Below are positions 1 through 10,571 of a DNA stretch of 64,000 bases, one piece after another. Under the pieces are notes generated by a model. That model saw only the letters and a program-made list of their open reading frames with translations. It searched no databases and had not been told where the DNA came from. This stretch comes from Phytophthora hibernalis (lineage: Eukaryota > Oomycota > Peronosporomycetes > Peronosporales > Peronosporaceae), in NCBI GenBank assembly GCA_012656075.1, contig JAAKBF010000144.1, positions 56,552-120,551 of the forward strand. Direction: 5' to 3'. A program made the position numbers and the translations under genes. Each line of letters starts with the position of its first letter. Within the stretch, counting starts at the first letter, position 1.

Positions 1-428
1 TCTCGGTCAGCTTCAAGATCACCGACACCAACAAGACAACAGCCGACGTCGGCGGTGACTTCGGCAGGATTGGCACCACAAGTGTCACCAGCAGCTCCGG
101 TCAGTGAAGAATCTGGAGGTGTTCAAGCCACGACAACGACGAGAACTCCCGCAGTGAACAGACCGCCAAGTACGACAACGCCAGTGGTGCAGAGGCAACC
201 AGCGCCGACGACGATGACGGGCCCGACGGACGGAGGTCCAGGACTTGGAACGGTGTTGCAGCAGCTTCTGGCAGCAGTAATGAGGCTCGACACGCGGGTT
301 GGTACTATCGAGACAGCCAGCACGCGACACGAGCAGCCACCGCAGCCAGTAACAGTGTTGATTGACGGGCAGCAGCCAGTTGCCGGAGTGACAGGTCGGC
401 AGCGACCCCTGACCCGACAGCAGCGCCC

Positions 429-1264
429 GTGCGCAGTCACGTCGATCCGGGAGATGGAGGTGATGCAGGTGATGACGACGGCGGTAGTTCCGGCGGCAGC
501 GACGATGACGGTGATCGGCACGAACGAAGAGCACCAAGAAGGGTGCGACGTTGCAAGCGGCGCAACATCAAAGATCTCGAGTTGCCCACGTACACGCCTT
601 CGTCGAAGGTGGCGGTCTCCACGTGGATTGAGCGAGTTGATTTGGCGCTCGAAGGTGCACGAAGTTCCGGACGAGGCAACTGGACAGATAATAGCTGTAC
701 TATATCCTGGGAAACAAATTGTTAGAAAGCGCGTCAAGAGGGTGGGTGTTGATGAACCGAAAGCTCGGCCAGGAAGAGCGTATCTGGATGAATTTAAAGA
801 AGGCGTTGTTGCAGCGATACGGTGAACGTTTGGATATGTCAGCAGCAGAATGGCGTGTGAACCAGCGAAGGATGATACCTGGAGAGACGTACGCGGACTT
901 TGCCGCAGGGTTGCGGGACGCCACGGGATGGAACCTCGTGGAAGAACGCGTATTACTTGCGCAGTTCTACAGGTGTTTGAATTTGACGGTGAAGCAGTTG
1001 GTGAAACAGAAGAAGCCGACGACTCTCGAAGAGGCGGTCGACCACGCCATGGAGATCGACGACACCAACTCAAACGTCGCGAGAGGGATGCAGAATATCG
1101 GGCAGCCATGGGCGACAGCTCCGAATTCATGCTTGGTGCCCATGAATGGTACCATGGGGCAGACACTGGTGATTCCTGGCATTGGAGGAACCGGTCTTCC
1201 GGTAGAAGCGTTGGCGGGAGCGACGGATGCGACGCAGATGGTACCATGGGGCAGACACTGGTGA
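429..1264 (+). pseudogene. Gag capsid region of Gypsy element I
   Basis: Gag would assemble the virus-like particle in the cytoplasm. The capsid-like reading starts in one frame (about 560-700: DLELPTYTP, then VSTWIERVDLALE) and continues from 719 in another (ERIWMNLKKALLQRYGE, then GETYADFAAGLRDATGW, then TTLEEAVDHAMEIDD to about 1070). This is the usual pattern of oomycete Gypsy Gag, which ends in a segment on mobilisation of zygote-like binding blocks. An upstream Pro/Thr-rich reading from about 55 is probably the Gag N-terminus. A 92-bp tandem duplication begins at 1148 and throws the frame out. The long minus-strand open frame at 123-1274 is a shadow of this region. Confidence 0.75.
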
Positions 1265-1331
1265 TTCCTGGCATTGGAGGAACCGGTCTTCCGGTAGAAG
1301 CGTTGGCGGGAGCGACGGATGCGACGCAGAT
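1148..1331 (+). repeat. 92-bp perfect tandem duplication inside gag
   Basis: The block beginning GGTACCATGGGGCAGACACT at 1148 is repeated at 1240 with no difference seen over 92 bp; similarity ends at about 1332. Because 92 is not a multiple of three, the duplication shifts the reading frame. Confidence 0.95.
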
Positions 1332-1332
1332 G

Positions 1333-2436
1333 CCGATAGGTGGCAGTGAAGGGAGTCAGCTTGCTCTCTTTACCATATCTTCAGTACGTTCTCAGGAACA
1401 TGGAAGGTTCCGCCAGGTCCCTCGTGGAACGGGAAGTACTGGGCAGAGGCGCCAAAGCGATAAAAGAAGAAGCGACTGCCGAAACCCGAACAGAAGGCGA
1501 AACGCAGCAGCGGGGTCACCAAGCCAGAGACGAAAGCAGTGATTTTGGTGAGCCAAGGTGTCGACCAGTCGAGCGACGACTACGACTCCGAGGAACCGGA
1601 GATGCAGTCGCCACCTCCGAAGAAGCACAGAAGGAACCGCGCAGCTGTGAAGAAGGCGTCAGCAGCCGACCGACCCAGCAGCAGTTCGAATAATCAGAGT
1701 TCGCGTGACGGTGGGTCTTGAGGTGGCAGGCAGTACGATAGCGTTTTGCGTGTGGAAAGGACGGCCACTTCGCAGACAAGTGCACGGATCCGGAGGCGAA
1801 AGCGCGCAACGACGCGTACTTGAAGCAGCGTGCGGCAGCGACCCGGGCAGCGGAAAACGAAGAACGGGCGTCGTAGGGGACTACAACGTTCGATAAGCAG
1901 CACAGATCCCCAGCAGGTGACGGAAGAAGAAGTGGCGGTGGAGATGCCATCGGCGCCAAGTGAAGGTGAACAGATGTGCGAAACGAATGACGGGAGCGAC
2001 GACCTGACACAGCCGACGGTGACGAAGGCAGCAATCATGACGGCGACGAGCATCCGTTTAAGGAAGTGATGAGCGAGAGGGGGCGAAGGAAGGGCATGTT
2101 GAACCATCAGCTCAACAGCGACCAAGAACTGAGGAAGGCGAGGACGTGCCGAGAAGTGAGGAAGGCGCGACAGTCGTGGTGGCCGTTACAATAGTCAAGG
2201 AGCAGGTGACGACGAGTGCAGTGACGTCAGCGGACGTGACAGTGACTCGAACGGCGACCGAGGAACGCAAGAAGGCGGCGAGGAAGCGGCGTGTGCAACG
2301 TGCTGCAGAAAAAGAGCTGCGGCTTCAGAAGAGACGAAGGAAGAAGAACGACGAGCGACCGAGGAAGCAGTACAGCAGGACGTACACGAGCATCAAGCAG
2401 AGAGGAGCAGGAAGGGCGACAGCGGCAAAGACGTGA
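1333..2436 (+). pseudogene. Gag C-terminal/linker region with zinc-knuckle remnant
   Basis: At 1742-1783 one frame gives R-F-A-C-G-K-D-G-H-F-A-D-K-C, a CX2CX4HX4C retroviral zinc knuckle in which the first Cys codon now reads CGT (Arg). The knuckle would bind element RNA during packaging. It is followed by a charged, Glu/Arg/Ala-rich stretch broken by frame changes, typical of the linker between Gag and protease in oomycete Gypsy elements. No uninterrupted coding frame crosses the region. Low-complexity Arg/Glu/Ala composition makes the other open frames here unreliable. Confidence 0.6.
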
Positions 2437-2518
2437 AGACAGTAGTGTGTCAGTGGCGCAAGGCAGTGACAAGGCGCGAGTGAGTCTTGTACAGCGGCGG
2501 CGAGGCACGGTGTTGACG

Positions 2519-3007
2519 ACGACGGAAATCGTTGGAGACAGAGCGGACGTAGAGGCGGATGATGGTTTGCCCACGGCATTGATGAACGTAGCTGGTGGCA
2601 AGCACCATGTCAAGCTTGACAGTGGCGCACGATGCACAGTTGCGGGTACGGACTGGATGACGTGCGGCGACAAACAACGAGGGCGAGCTCTGGTGGACTG
2701 TGTCGAATGCATCGGTGGCTTCTTGCTCGACATGTTGGGCGTGTGGTCGTTCAAGCTGTACAATGTGTTCGGCCAGTTGGTGGAGGTGAACGAATGCATC
2801 TTGGAAGGTTGTACCAGCGAGTTTCTGTTTGGAGTCGCCTTCATGAAGGCGCATGAGACGACGATGGACTTCAGTAAAAACGAGGTGCGCTACGCCAAGG
2901 ACGAGAAGCGAGTGGTAATACCATTCAAGACGTTCGACAAGGAGGCAAGTCAAAGATCGCATCAGTTCGGACGGTGGGACGTGCGCGACTCGCGAGGCGT
3001 ACTGTGA
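2519..3007 (+). pseudogene. Aspartic protease region of Gypsy element I
   Basis: The open frame carries the retropepsin active-site motif L-D-S-G-A (in HHVKLDSGARCTVAG, about 2605-2650), followed by a hydrophobic strand-rich segment ending VVIPFKTFD. Retropepsins cleave the Gag-Pol polyprotein. The frame has been open from 2291, but the N-terminal part is Arg/Glu-rich linker. It ends at 3007; the next recognisable piece (3092-3274, with SWVPAINASGG) is probably the protease-RT linker in another frame. Confidence 0.75.
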
Positions 3008-3292
3008 CGCGAATGCAGGTGTCGGTGACGGCGGCTGACGGCTGACGGAGAGAAGGGCATTTTAATCCCAAGCAAGAACTGTGGGGCGGTAATGATGGCA
3101 ATCACGGTGACAGAGGCACATCATGGCAAATCGTGGGTACCAGCTATTAACGCTAGTGGTGGCCGAGTAAAGCTTCCACCACAGAAGGAGATCGGAACGT
3201 GGGTTCCTATCGACGACGACATGAAGGTGTTGGGTTTGAACGGCGAGTTGATTCATGAACGCTTGGGCGAGTGAATCCGTGAGTTAAGCAGC

Positions 3293-4357
3293 ATGTCAGA
3301 CGAACCGTTGGAGAACGAAGACGAGGTCGATATCCGCACCAAGGACACGGGTGGCAGGGCGTTGGTCATGCAGTTGCTGAGGGCATACAGGAAGGTGTCG
3401 TCAAGTGCAGGCGACTGTCCTCCTGCCACAGCTCTCGATTTCGAGCATCACATCGACACCGGTGCTGCAGCTCTTGTGATGTTGAAACGAAGACGACAGA
3501 CGCAGACGGAAGATGCTGTAATCGATGAAAACACGGAGAAGATGTTGAAAGCAGGCGTTATTGAGGAGGGCAACGGAGCCTGGGGCTTCCCAGTCGTGCT
3601 TGTACGGAAGAAAGATGGAGAATTTCGGTTTTGTATTGATTATCGAGCGCTGAACAAGATTACGAAGAAAGATGTTTACCCTCTTCCTAGGATTGATGAG
3701 ACATTGGAGGCATTGGGCGGAGCACTACTGTTTACCACCCTCGATCTCAGGGCTGGGTATTGGCAAATTCGCATGGAGGAAGTTGATCGAGACAAGACGG
3801 CGTTCACAACGAAGAAGGGACCAAATCGGTTCATAAGAATGCCGTTTGGCCTTATGAACGCGGCGTCTACTTTTCAGCGGTTAATGAACGGAGTGCTTCG
3901 AGGACTCACGTAGATGGCGTGTTTGGTCTATCAAGACGACATTGTAGTCTTTACGCGTTGGGGAATTGAACGACATGTAGTGGAGCTGGCTAGTGTGCTA
4001 GAGCGACTTTCTGAGGCGGGTCTTACGCTAAAGCTAAAGAAGTGCGTTTTCGCTACGGAGTCCATGGCGTATCTTGGACATGAACTAAGTTGCGATGGTG
4101 TACGACCTGAAGAGAGATTGATCACGACGGTGAAGGAATTCCCGAGGCCGAAGGACCCTGTCGAGGTGAAGCGTTTCGTTCACTTGGCAGGCTACTACAG
4201 GAAGTTCATCGAAGGATTTGGGTCGATTATAGTGACCTTGACACGGTTGCTGAGCAAATCTACAGAATGGGAGTGGTCGGAGGCGCAGGAGTTCGCGTTT
4301 GAACGCATGAAGGAAATCCTGACGTCGAAGCCGTTACTGAGTTGCCTTTCAGACTAG
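3293..4357 (+). pseudogene. Reverse transcriptase of Gypsy element I with one in-frame TAG
   Basis: This would copy element RNA into DNA. It shows FRFCIDYRALNKIT, then YPLPRIDETLEALGGA, FTTLDLRAGYWQI, RMPFGLMNAASTFQRLMNG, and the catalytic Y-Q-D-D-I box just after position 3920. Frame 2 is continuous from 3293 to 4357 except for one TAG at 3911-3913, directly before the YQDD segment. The thumb region follows (AYLGHELSCDGVRPEE, then FVHLAGYYRKFI). At 4355 the frame ends and RNase H continues in a different frame. Confidence 0.88.
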
Positions 4358-4697
4358 TGACAGATGCCAGTAAAGTAGAGCTTGGAGCTTGATGCAAGAT
4401 GCTGGTGACGGCTGGAAGCCGATTGCTTACGCGAGCAAGGTGAACAGCTCGGCGGAGGCAAACTATTCGATAACTGAGTTGGAGTGTCTGGCAGTGATTT
4501 GGTCGGTGAAGCTCTTCAAGCCGTATCTGTACGGCAGAGTGTTTACTATAGTAACGGATCATTCAGCCTTACGATGGCTGATGACCAGACCTAGTCAAGC
4601 TGGCCGGATTCATCGCTGGTCCCTGACTCTGAAAGAGTACGAATTTGAAATTGTTTACAGGCCAGGCAGCACGAATGTCGTGGCTGATGCGCTATAA
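4346..4697 (+). pseudogene. RNase H of Gypsy element I (catalytic residues kept)
   Basis: RNase H would degrade the RNA strand of the RNA-DNA hybrid. The first catalytic block, VTDASKV, lies at about 4360 in one frame. The remainder (SAEANYSITELECLAVIW, then FTIVTDHSALRWLM, ending RPGSTNVVADAL) lies in the frame from 4389 to 4697. The TDAS and TDHS aspartates and the ELE glutamate are all present, unlike the first RNase H of elements II and III. A frameshift at about 4385 separates the two pieces. Confidence 0.82.
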
Positions 4698-4712
4698 CGC
4701 GCACCAGCAGCA

Positions 4713-5584
4713 GTGTTGGCGGCAGTGGGAAAGAAGTCAAAGGTCCACAAGCGTAAGCAGACGGTGACATCTGAGGAGATCTCGGAAGCAGAGAAGGCAG
4801 CCGTGGCGGCGGAAGTCGACGTCATGCTGCAGAAGGCAGCCGAAGAAATGCAGATGACGACGGAGGTGGCCAGGGCCCAAGAGCAGAACTTGACATCGGA
4901 GGCAAATGACGTGATGGCGGCAAGAACGGGGTCAAGATCAGCAGAGAAGAGGCAATCGGCAGCGTCGCGACCGCTGACGCGAGCGGCGAAACGACGTGCA
5001 GAAGAAGAAGCGCGGCTTGGACGGGGGCAGGTGCTGGAAGCTCCTGTACCAGTTCCAGTTGACGTGCAACCAGTGGCGAGTGGTGACGGTGTACAGCGCG
5101 AAGCAGTGAGGATCGGCGACGAGCTGCCAGGTCACATGACCGATCAGGGTGGCTCTGGACGACCGCGAGCAGTGACGAATGACGGTGGCGTGCCGACAAC
5201 GACAGCGACACTCGATACAGTGCACAAATCGAAGACACGGCTCAATGGCGTGGCGTGGCGCGGCGAGCGAAGGTGACGTCGGACGATCGACCTGTGGCGC
5301 AGAAACGAAGTCAGCAGCATCAGGAAGAGGTGTCGAACAGCGAAGTCGAGTTGATGCCGGCGTTCGAGGATGACACGTCGTTGCAGTTGACCGACGACGA
5401 GATTATTGGAGCGCAAGGACGAAGTAAGTTAGTGCAGACGCTATTGAAGGCGGGCAAGCATCAAGGCATAGAAGTCACGCGAAACTACGACCTGGTGCTG
5501 ATCCAGACGCCGCAGGGGCGACGAGTGATCTTACCACCGGCGTTGTGGGCGAAAGTGTTTAAGGAGTGTCATGACTCCGTTTGA
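4713..5584 (+). pseudogene. Linker between RNase H and integrase, element I
   Basis: Two open frames (4713-5276 and 5255-5584) carry an Ala/Glu/Arg-rich, low-complexity linker, then a more ordered stretch (LQLTDDEIIGAQGRSKLVQ, then VILPPALWAKVFKECHDSV) that leads into the integrase zinc-binding region. The second part matches the N-terminal extension usually found before the HHCC domain in Gypsy elements. No catalytic motif is visible. Confidence 0.55.
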
Positions 5585-6518
5585 GCCGGACATCTGCGAG
5601 GACCTCACACGTATTCAAGGATCGCTACACTCTACTGGTGGCCAAGGATGCAGAAAGAAGTACGTCGTTGGGTTGGCAATCGCCAAGAGTGCGGAAGCAG
5701 GAAGGTGCGACCACATGAGGTGGTGCCCCACATCGAAGTTTGCGAGGCGAAGACGTTGGCGACAGGTGGGCACATGATGTAGCGGGTCCATTCCCGATAG
5801 CGACAGGAGAGCAGCGTTACGTCATTGCGCTCTCGAGTATGTGACTCGATACGAAGTTGCAGCTACGGTAGTGAAGCACACGGCGGAAAGTGGGGCTTCA
5901 TTCTTGCTGAAGGAAGTGGTTCTGTGGTTTGGAAAATTTCGCGAGTTGTTGACCGACGGAGCCCCAGAGCTCACAGGGAAGGCGATTGAGCAGTTGGTTC
6001 TGCTCATGCAGTCGAAGCAGATCAATCCGGTGCCATATCGACCCCAGATGATTGGCCTCGTAGAACGCTTTCACAGATCGTGGAAATATTGTGTCGCTAC
6101 TTACATGACGGAGGAGAACCAAACCGACTGGGAGCTGTGGGTAAAGTACGCGGTGTATGCATACAATTCCGCGCGGCACTTTACGGTCGCGTTGAGTCCG
6201 AACGAGCTGATGATGGGGCGAAAGTTGAAGTCGCCGAACGAATTGATGAGAAGTACGGTGTTCACGGAAGCTGGTGATCTCATGGAGTATCATGAGAAGC
6301 TGCTGAAGCAGATGATGTTGAGTAGTGAGTGTGCTGAGCGAGCGTGTGTTAGAGAACAAGTAAGGCAGGCAAAATACTACAACCGACGGGTACGACAGAA
6401 GCGAGAGTGGAGGACTGGCGACCGGGTTTGGTTGTACCGTCCACCACGCGGGCCCAAAGTAACGAAGTTTGTGCACAACTGGATGGTACCAATGAGAATC
6501 GTGGATTCTACGGGCTAA
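5560..6518 (+). pseudogene. Integrase of Gypsy element I
   Basis: Integrase inserts the cDNA into the chromosome. A degraded HHCC zinc domain is readable across frames (LYWWPRMQKEV, then ECGSRK at about 5690). The catalytic core follows: the first Asp in HDVAGPFP (about 5775), then LLTDGAPELTG (about 5950), and Glu in GLVERFHRSWKY (about 6055), with the usual SARH and SPNELMMGR blocks. A frame change separates the first Asp from the rest, and the frame closes at 6518. The C-terminal GDRVWLYRPPRGPK block is typical of Gypsy integrases. Confidence 0.82.
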
Positions 6519-6529
6519 GAGCATTTTCT

Positions 6530-7009
6530 AGTGCGGCGTGAGGATAAGACGAGGAAGCCCGAGGAATTTATAGTTCACGCGTCTTTCCTCGTGACTACCA
6601 CTGTTCGGCGGAGTTGTTGGCCAAAGCGGCCGTGGACTTAGCAATTGAGCTGCAAGATGAATGTGCAGCCGCGGCGGAGCGCAATGTCGAGGCGCGACCA
6701 GCGACTGTACGAGCAGCGCAAGCTCCAGTCAACGCTGCAGCGGTGGCAGGAAAACGAAAGCGACGTCGCAGCACAGTGGAACGTGAGGAAGCTCTGCGAG
6801 ACTCGAGTACGCGGCTGGTGGAATTGCGAAGGCGCAGACGACGAAACAGGGCAGGCCAATACGTCATTGAGTACGACTTTGAGCCCGCAGCTGGTGATCG
6901 ACGGCACGGTGGACGCTCCAGGCGACGTTGGGTGTTTATTGCAGAATACGAGGACCTCTTTAACGACGGCAGGGTCGTCGAAGACCCTGTGGTTGAGGAA
7001 GGCGTGTAG
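6530..7009 (+). pseudogene. Post-integrase tail of Gypsy element I
   Basis: After the integrase stop, another frame reads REDKTRKPEEF, then an Ala/Arg/Glu-rich region (6614-7009) containing KRKRRR and ending in an acidic segment. It resembles the basic C-terminal tail of oomycete Gypsy polyproteins. No chromodomain consensus is recognisable, in contrast to element II. Confidence 0.45.
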
Positions 7010-7044
7010 CAGGTTGGGGTCGTCCGGACCAGACGTGTACTGGA

Positions 7045-7195
7045 GCTCAGCTAATTCAGTACAGTGACCCGGCGAAGTCAGTACTGGAGAATTCAGTACA
7101 GTGTCTCAGCGCATTCGGTACAGTGACTCAGCGAATTCAGTACGTCGAGCTCAACGAATTCTGTACGTCGAAGCTCAGCGAATTCAGTAAGCGAT
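7045..7195. repeat. Imperfect tandem array of a ~22-bp unit
   Basis: Five to six diverged units around the core GAATTCAGTACAGTGACTCA occur between the end of the pol tail and the putative LTR. Variants include AATTCAGTACAGTGTCTCAG and AATTCTGTACGTCGAAGCTC. It lies where a retrotransposon 3' untranslated region would be. Confidence 0.75.
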
Positions 7196-7520
7196 ACCTA
7201 AAGATCGGAGCAGTTGCTGATTGAGGACAACGACCGCTGGGCGAAAGGACAAGCTGCTGATTAAGAGTGGCGACCGCTTGACGAAAGGCCGTCTGGAGTA
7301 AGATCGGAGAGCGATGGATCAGAGAGAGAGCTCACAACCAAATTGACGGCGAGGCAGGCAAGCCCAGCAGCCAACACAACCGAATTTGTATTGGGGCGGG
7401 AAGCGGTCAGTGCAGAGTTCCGACCAAGCGAGGTGAGGTCGAAGGGGCGGAACCGAGAGTCGGTGGAGCCTACGATGCTGTAGACGACGACTGAGAGCTG
7501 CGGTAGACCGACGGGTCGAC

Positions 7521-7783
7521 TGTTAGTTGGGGCGAGCAGGCGAAGCGAGTGCTGCGCACGGAGACGGAAGGAAGGTGGCCAGTGTGTCGACAAGTTTGCT
7601 GTACGTTGCGGTGTAAGGGAAGGCGTCAGTGGGCGTGAAACCAAGTGGCTAAGTGAGCGTACTGGAAGTATCGGTGTAGGTAGCAGTGGTTTTACTAGTT
7701 CGACCAGTAGTTGTTGCAGTGCAAAGCAGAATACAAGTAGGGGGTGCGCTTGGTCAAGCAAACTACCGGCGCAGGGGACTACA
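7521..7783 (+). repeat. Possible LTR of Gypsy element I (weak)
   Basis: A 263-bp interval starting TGTTAGTTGG and ending GGGGACTACA has TG..CA ends and lies after the element coding region. No partner LTR is in the window and no target duplication could be confirmed. The minus-strand open frame over 7261-7761 shows no recognisable protein. Confidence 0.25.
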
Positions 7784-8102
7784 ATTGGTTCCTTGAAGCC
7801 ATTACGACTTCAGTTGACGTCCAAGGCGGACAAATTGCTGAGCATACGGACCAGCCCGGCGTGCAGGGTAATTGTAGACACGTTTTAGGGGTATACCACA
7901 TTTGGCCTGGTAGCGGCGTTTTCTGGATCGATTGACCGACCAATTTACACCCCGTTTCTTCGCCTGATGTCTTATTTTGGCCCGCTGATATCGCGTAGGA
8001 ATATTTTACTTGTACTTGCTCACTTCGAACAAATCGCCATCGCTGGGTGCTGCTGCATCTATGCTGTTATCTCTTGCTTGACCATCGGCAGAGGTTGGCG
8101 CG
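7784..8102. other. Unassigned spacer
   Basis: No recognisable gene or repeat. Short open frames at 7744-7935 and 7967-8185 lack family resemblance. Confidence 0.5.
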
Positions 8103-8693
8103 TCACCAGCGCCAGCGTGGACCAAATCGATCGTGGATGTCACTGTCGTGCGACTCGACTGGGTTTCTTTTCCTCGCATGCATGACTAGCTTTTTCGTAT
8201 TGGAAGCCGTAGGAACACGTTGCACTTCTTTCGGATCGACATTGGAGGTCCTGCACGGGCGTGAAGGCTCTGCACTTTGCTGGGAGTTTTCCGCGAACTC
8301 GGACGACTGCTGCGACCAAATATCCCCAATTCCCTCGCACGAATCGCTGACTTCATACGTATTAGAAATCGTAGGAACAGGTTGCACTTCTTTCGGATTG
8401 GTGTTGGCGGTACTGGACGGGTGTGAAGGATCTGCAATTTGCTGGGAGTTTTCCGCACACACGGACGACTGCTGCGAGCAAATATCCTCAATTTCCTCGC
8501 ATGGGGTACGATGCAGACGCATAGCTGTCTCTACTGCATCTTGAAGTGCGCCTGGTAGAGGCGCGTTCAAAGTGCTGGCTCGGGTTGGAGCATTCCAGCT
8601 CCCTCTTACGAACCGGAATATCCGCTGCTTGCGCCACTTGACAAAATCGCGCTTGAATCGGTTTCCGAAGCGATCAGAGTGACGCTTGAGCAT
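8103..8693 (-). CDS. Unknown protein with a 54-residue internal duplication
   Basis: I do not recognise this 196-residue protein. The first ATG in frame reads MLKRHSDRFGNRF. The N-terminal 35 residues are very basic and aromatic (FKRDFVKWRKQRIFRFVRGSW). The centre holds two copies of a 54-residue unit, each with SQQSS..AENSQQ..PS, NPKEVQ and PT.SNT. The DNA repeat has a period of exactly 162 bp and clear divergence (for example AIADPSHP against AEPSRP types), with the reading frame kept, which supports real coding. No signal peptide or membrane segment is visible. A preceding minus frame (8703-8948) ends in a stop just before this one and could be a broken N-terminal part. It has no nearby partner gene. 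Confidence 0.5.
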   Translation of the reverse strand: MLKRHSDRFGNRFKRDFVKWRKQRIFRFVRGSWNAPTRASTLNAPLPGALQDAVETAMRLHRTPCEEIEDICSQQSSVCAENSQQIADPSHPSSTANTNPKEVQPVPTISNTYEVSDSCEGIGDIWSQQSSEFAENSQQSAEPSRPCRTSNVDPKEVQRVPTASNTKKLVMHARKRNPVESHDSDIHDRFGPRWRW

Positions 8694-8702
8694 GATAGTC
8701 AC

Positions 8703-10191
8703 TCAGATACCCTCAGGGTCGATATGTTTGCTAGACCCGTACGGAAAAAATTCATTTATGATCATTTTTGGGATAAATATTTTCATCGTGGTACTTTTGT
8801 AATTTACTTCATTTAGGTGCGAAAAAACAATCGCCTTCTGCCCGAAGTGCACGAAGCCCGCACGAGTCTTTTGTGCTGCTCTAAAACGTCTCGAGTGTTG
8901 TTGAGGAGCATGCTGCTTTCTCATTTGTAGTGGCCTCCTGGTGGGCATTCCGGCGCCAGGGATGCGGCGACGCTACGTGGCCCTGGTATCCCTCTATTCG
9001 GATTGGGCTTTTTGACATTTTGATCTTGCTGTTGTGCTTGCGGTTGCTGGTGTCGGTCTGATCTTTTGACTGTCGGTTGTTAGTGATAACTTGCCACGAA
9101 AACGAGGGATATGTATCGGTAGATACCACAATGCAGGGAATCGAGGATCACCTTACATTTAAAACAAGATATTTTTTTCAGGCGTTTACCATTATTTTAA
9201 AGCGGCGTTTGGGTTATGGCCGGGCCAAACGACGGATTTTATTAAAGGCGGCCACGTGCTATCATTCACGCCGCGCTGGAGCCCCGCGGTAACCGCGGCG
9301 GTTCGCCTCGATTGCGATATGCAGCTGGCAGCTTAGGAGCTCGGCGCTGGATCTGTCTCCGTAAATGCTGCGCGTGCGGGCTCCCGCACAGGTTTGCTTT
9401 AGTTTCGCACGCGCGCTCCGTTCGCCTGATTATCAATAATGCGTGCAGCTGGTTGGGCTCTCCTCAGAGACAAATGATGTGTCCTCTGCACTGCATTATT
9501 GCACTCCTATGCCAGAGTGCGTCAAATTTTGTTCAAATTTCCTAGCCCTGATCATCGAAGATGCAGACTATCATTAGTCATGCTCTGGAATTTTAACAAG
9601 TATTATAATCAAAACTGTACTGTTCATTACCCCTCGTAATGCGAAGAGTTGGGGGTTAAGGATTCATTGTAGACCATAAACTTTAAATGATTAACATATA
9701 TGACGGGATACTCGAATACCGAGGTGCACATCACGAGGGTAGCACTATTATCCTAAACTTTATCTGCAAACAGACAGTCATATTCCTTTTTAGGAAGCAA
9801 AAATAAGTACACTGAGTTTGAGGGCTTATCAATTTGTGTACACGTAAATTACAGAATGACCCCTCCGTTTGCGCACGCTGATTGGCTTACTGTCCGTAAA
9901 TGGTGACCATCCGTTGCACATAAAGTTTACGGAATAGTTGATCACTACATGTATCAATACAGGCATCGCGTCTGCCTTGACTACCGGTACTAATATTAAT
10001 ATATAATATCTTTATGGAACCCATTTAGCGTTACTTCGAAGATTTGATTGCGTGGGTCCCAAGCCTTGGGATGTGCAGTCAGACGATGGCCTTTACCTTC
10101 GCTGCGTTTCCAGCTTTGGGGTTGAAGCTCAGGCTCATTCCTCAACTATCCCTTTCCAGCTCAAGTTTCAAAGTCTTCCCGACATTCCATC
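8703..10191. other. AT-rich spacer without recognised genes
   Basis: A minus frame at 8703-8948 may be a lost N-terminus of the 54-residue-repeat protein. At 9283-9297 there is a short hairpin (CCGCGGT-A-ACCGCGG). The rest is AT-rich with only short, unrecognisable frames. Confidence 0.5.
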
Positions 10192-10571
10192 ATGCGTGTG
10201 TGTTACGTCCTGCTATTAATAGTGGTTGCTACAATTTCCCTCGCCACCGCCGATGCCGTACCAGTGGGAGCGAATGCCGACCAAACGGGTGAGTCAACAC
10301 TGGCCGTTCGCTCAGCTGATGCTGCTCCGATCGACGGCAAAGGGCGCTGAGAAAGCGCGTCGCAGTTGCAGATGACGACGAAGAGAGGGTTGGCGATATC
10401 AACCTACTCGGCGGCATACCGAAGCTCTTCAGTCAAATGAAAGGGAAGAACGTGCTCCAGTTCGCCCACCACCTACAAATTCTCAAGTATCCTCAGAAAC
10501 AGCGTCAGGCCTTGATAACACTCTACACGGCGCATCTCGCCAAGCTGGCTAAACAGGCTGCTCGTCAGTAA
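10192..10571 (+). pseudogene. RxLR-type secreted effector remnant (signal peptide, RLR/dEER region), frameshifted
   Basis: RxLR effectors are secreted by oomycetes and act inside plant cells. The ATG at 10192 opens a clear signal peptide (MRVCYVLLLIVVATISLATA) and continues for 52 codons to TGA at 10348-10350. One base out of frame, the coding resumes at 10350 with an Arg-rich segment reading LRKR, then DDDEER (a dEER motif), and runs 73 codons to TAA at 10569. The C-terminal part is helical and Lys/Leu-rich (INLLGGIPKLFSQM, ending AKLAKQAARQ). The two pieces differ by a single lost base near 10340-10349, exactly at the place where RxLR would sit. This is either a true pseudogene or a consensus error. 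Confidence 0.72.

Larger units (their letters stand above)
1..7783 (+). mobile_element. Ty3/Gypsy LTR retrotransposon I, decayed, 5' end outside the window
   Basis: Domains run in the canonical Gypsy order on the + strand: Gag capsid (about 0.57-1.1 kb), zinc-knuckle remnant (1.74 kb), aspartic protease (2.5-3.0 kb), reverse transcriptase (3.3-4.36 kb), RNase H (4.35-4.7 kb), integrase (5.6-6.5 kb) and a charged tail to 7.0 kb. The frame changes at least ten times, so this copy cannot make a full polyprotein. Unlike elements II and III, it has only the standard Gypsy RNase H, whose catalytic aspartates remain. The right boundary is uncertain; a possible LTR at 7521-7783 is listed separately. 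No 5' LTR is visible because the window begins inside or upstream of gag. Confidence 0.85.

Noticed and set aside
123..1274. 383-codon minus-strand open frame
   Set aside because: It mirrors the Gag region on the plus strand, is low complexity, and its internal repetition comes from the 92-bp duplication.
7045..7195. CRISPR-like array
   Set aside because: Units are contiguous and diverged without unique spacers, and the genome is eukaryotic.
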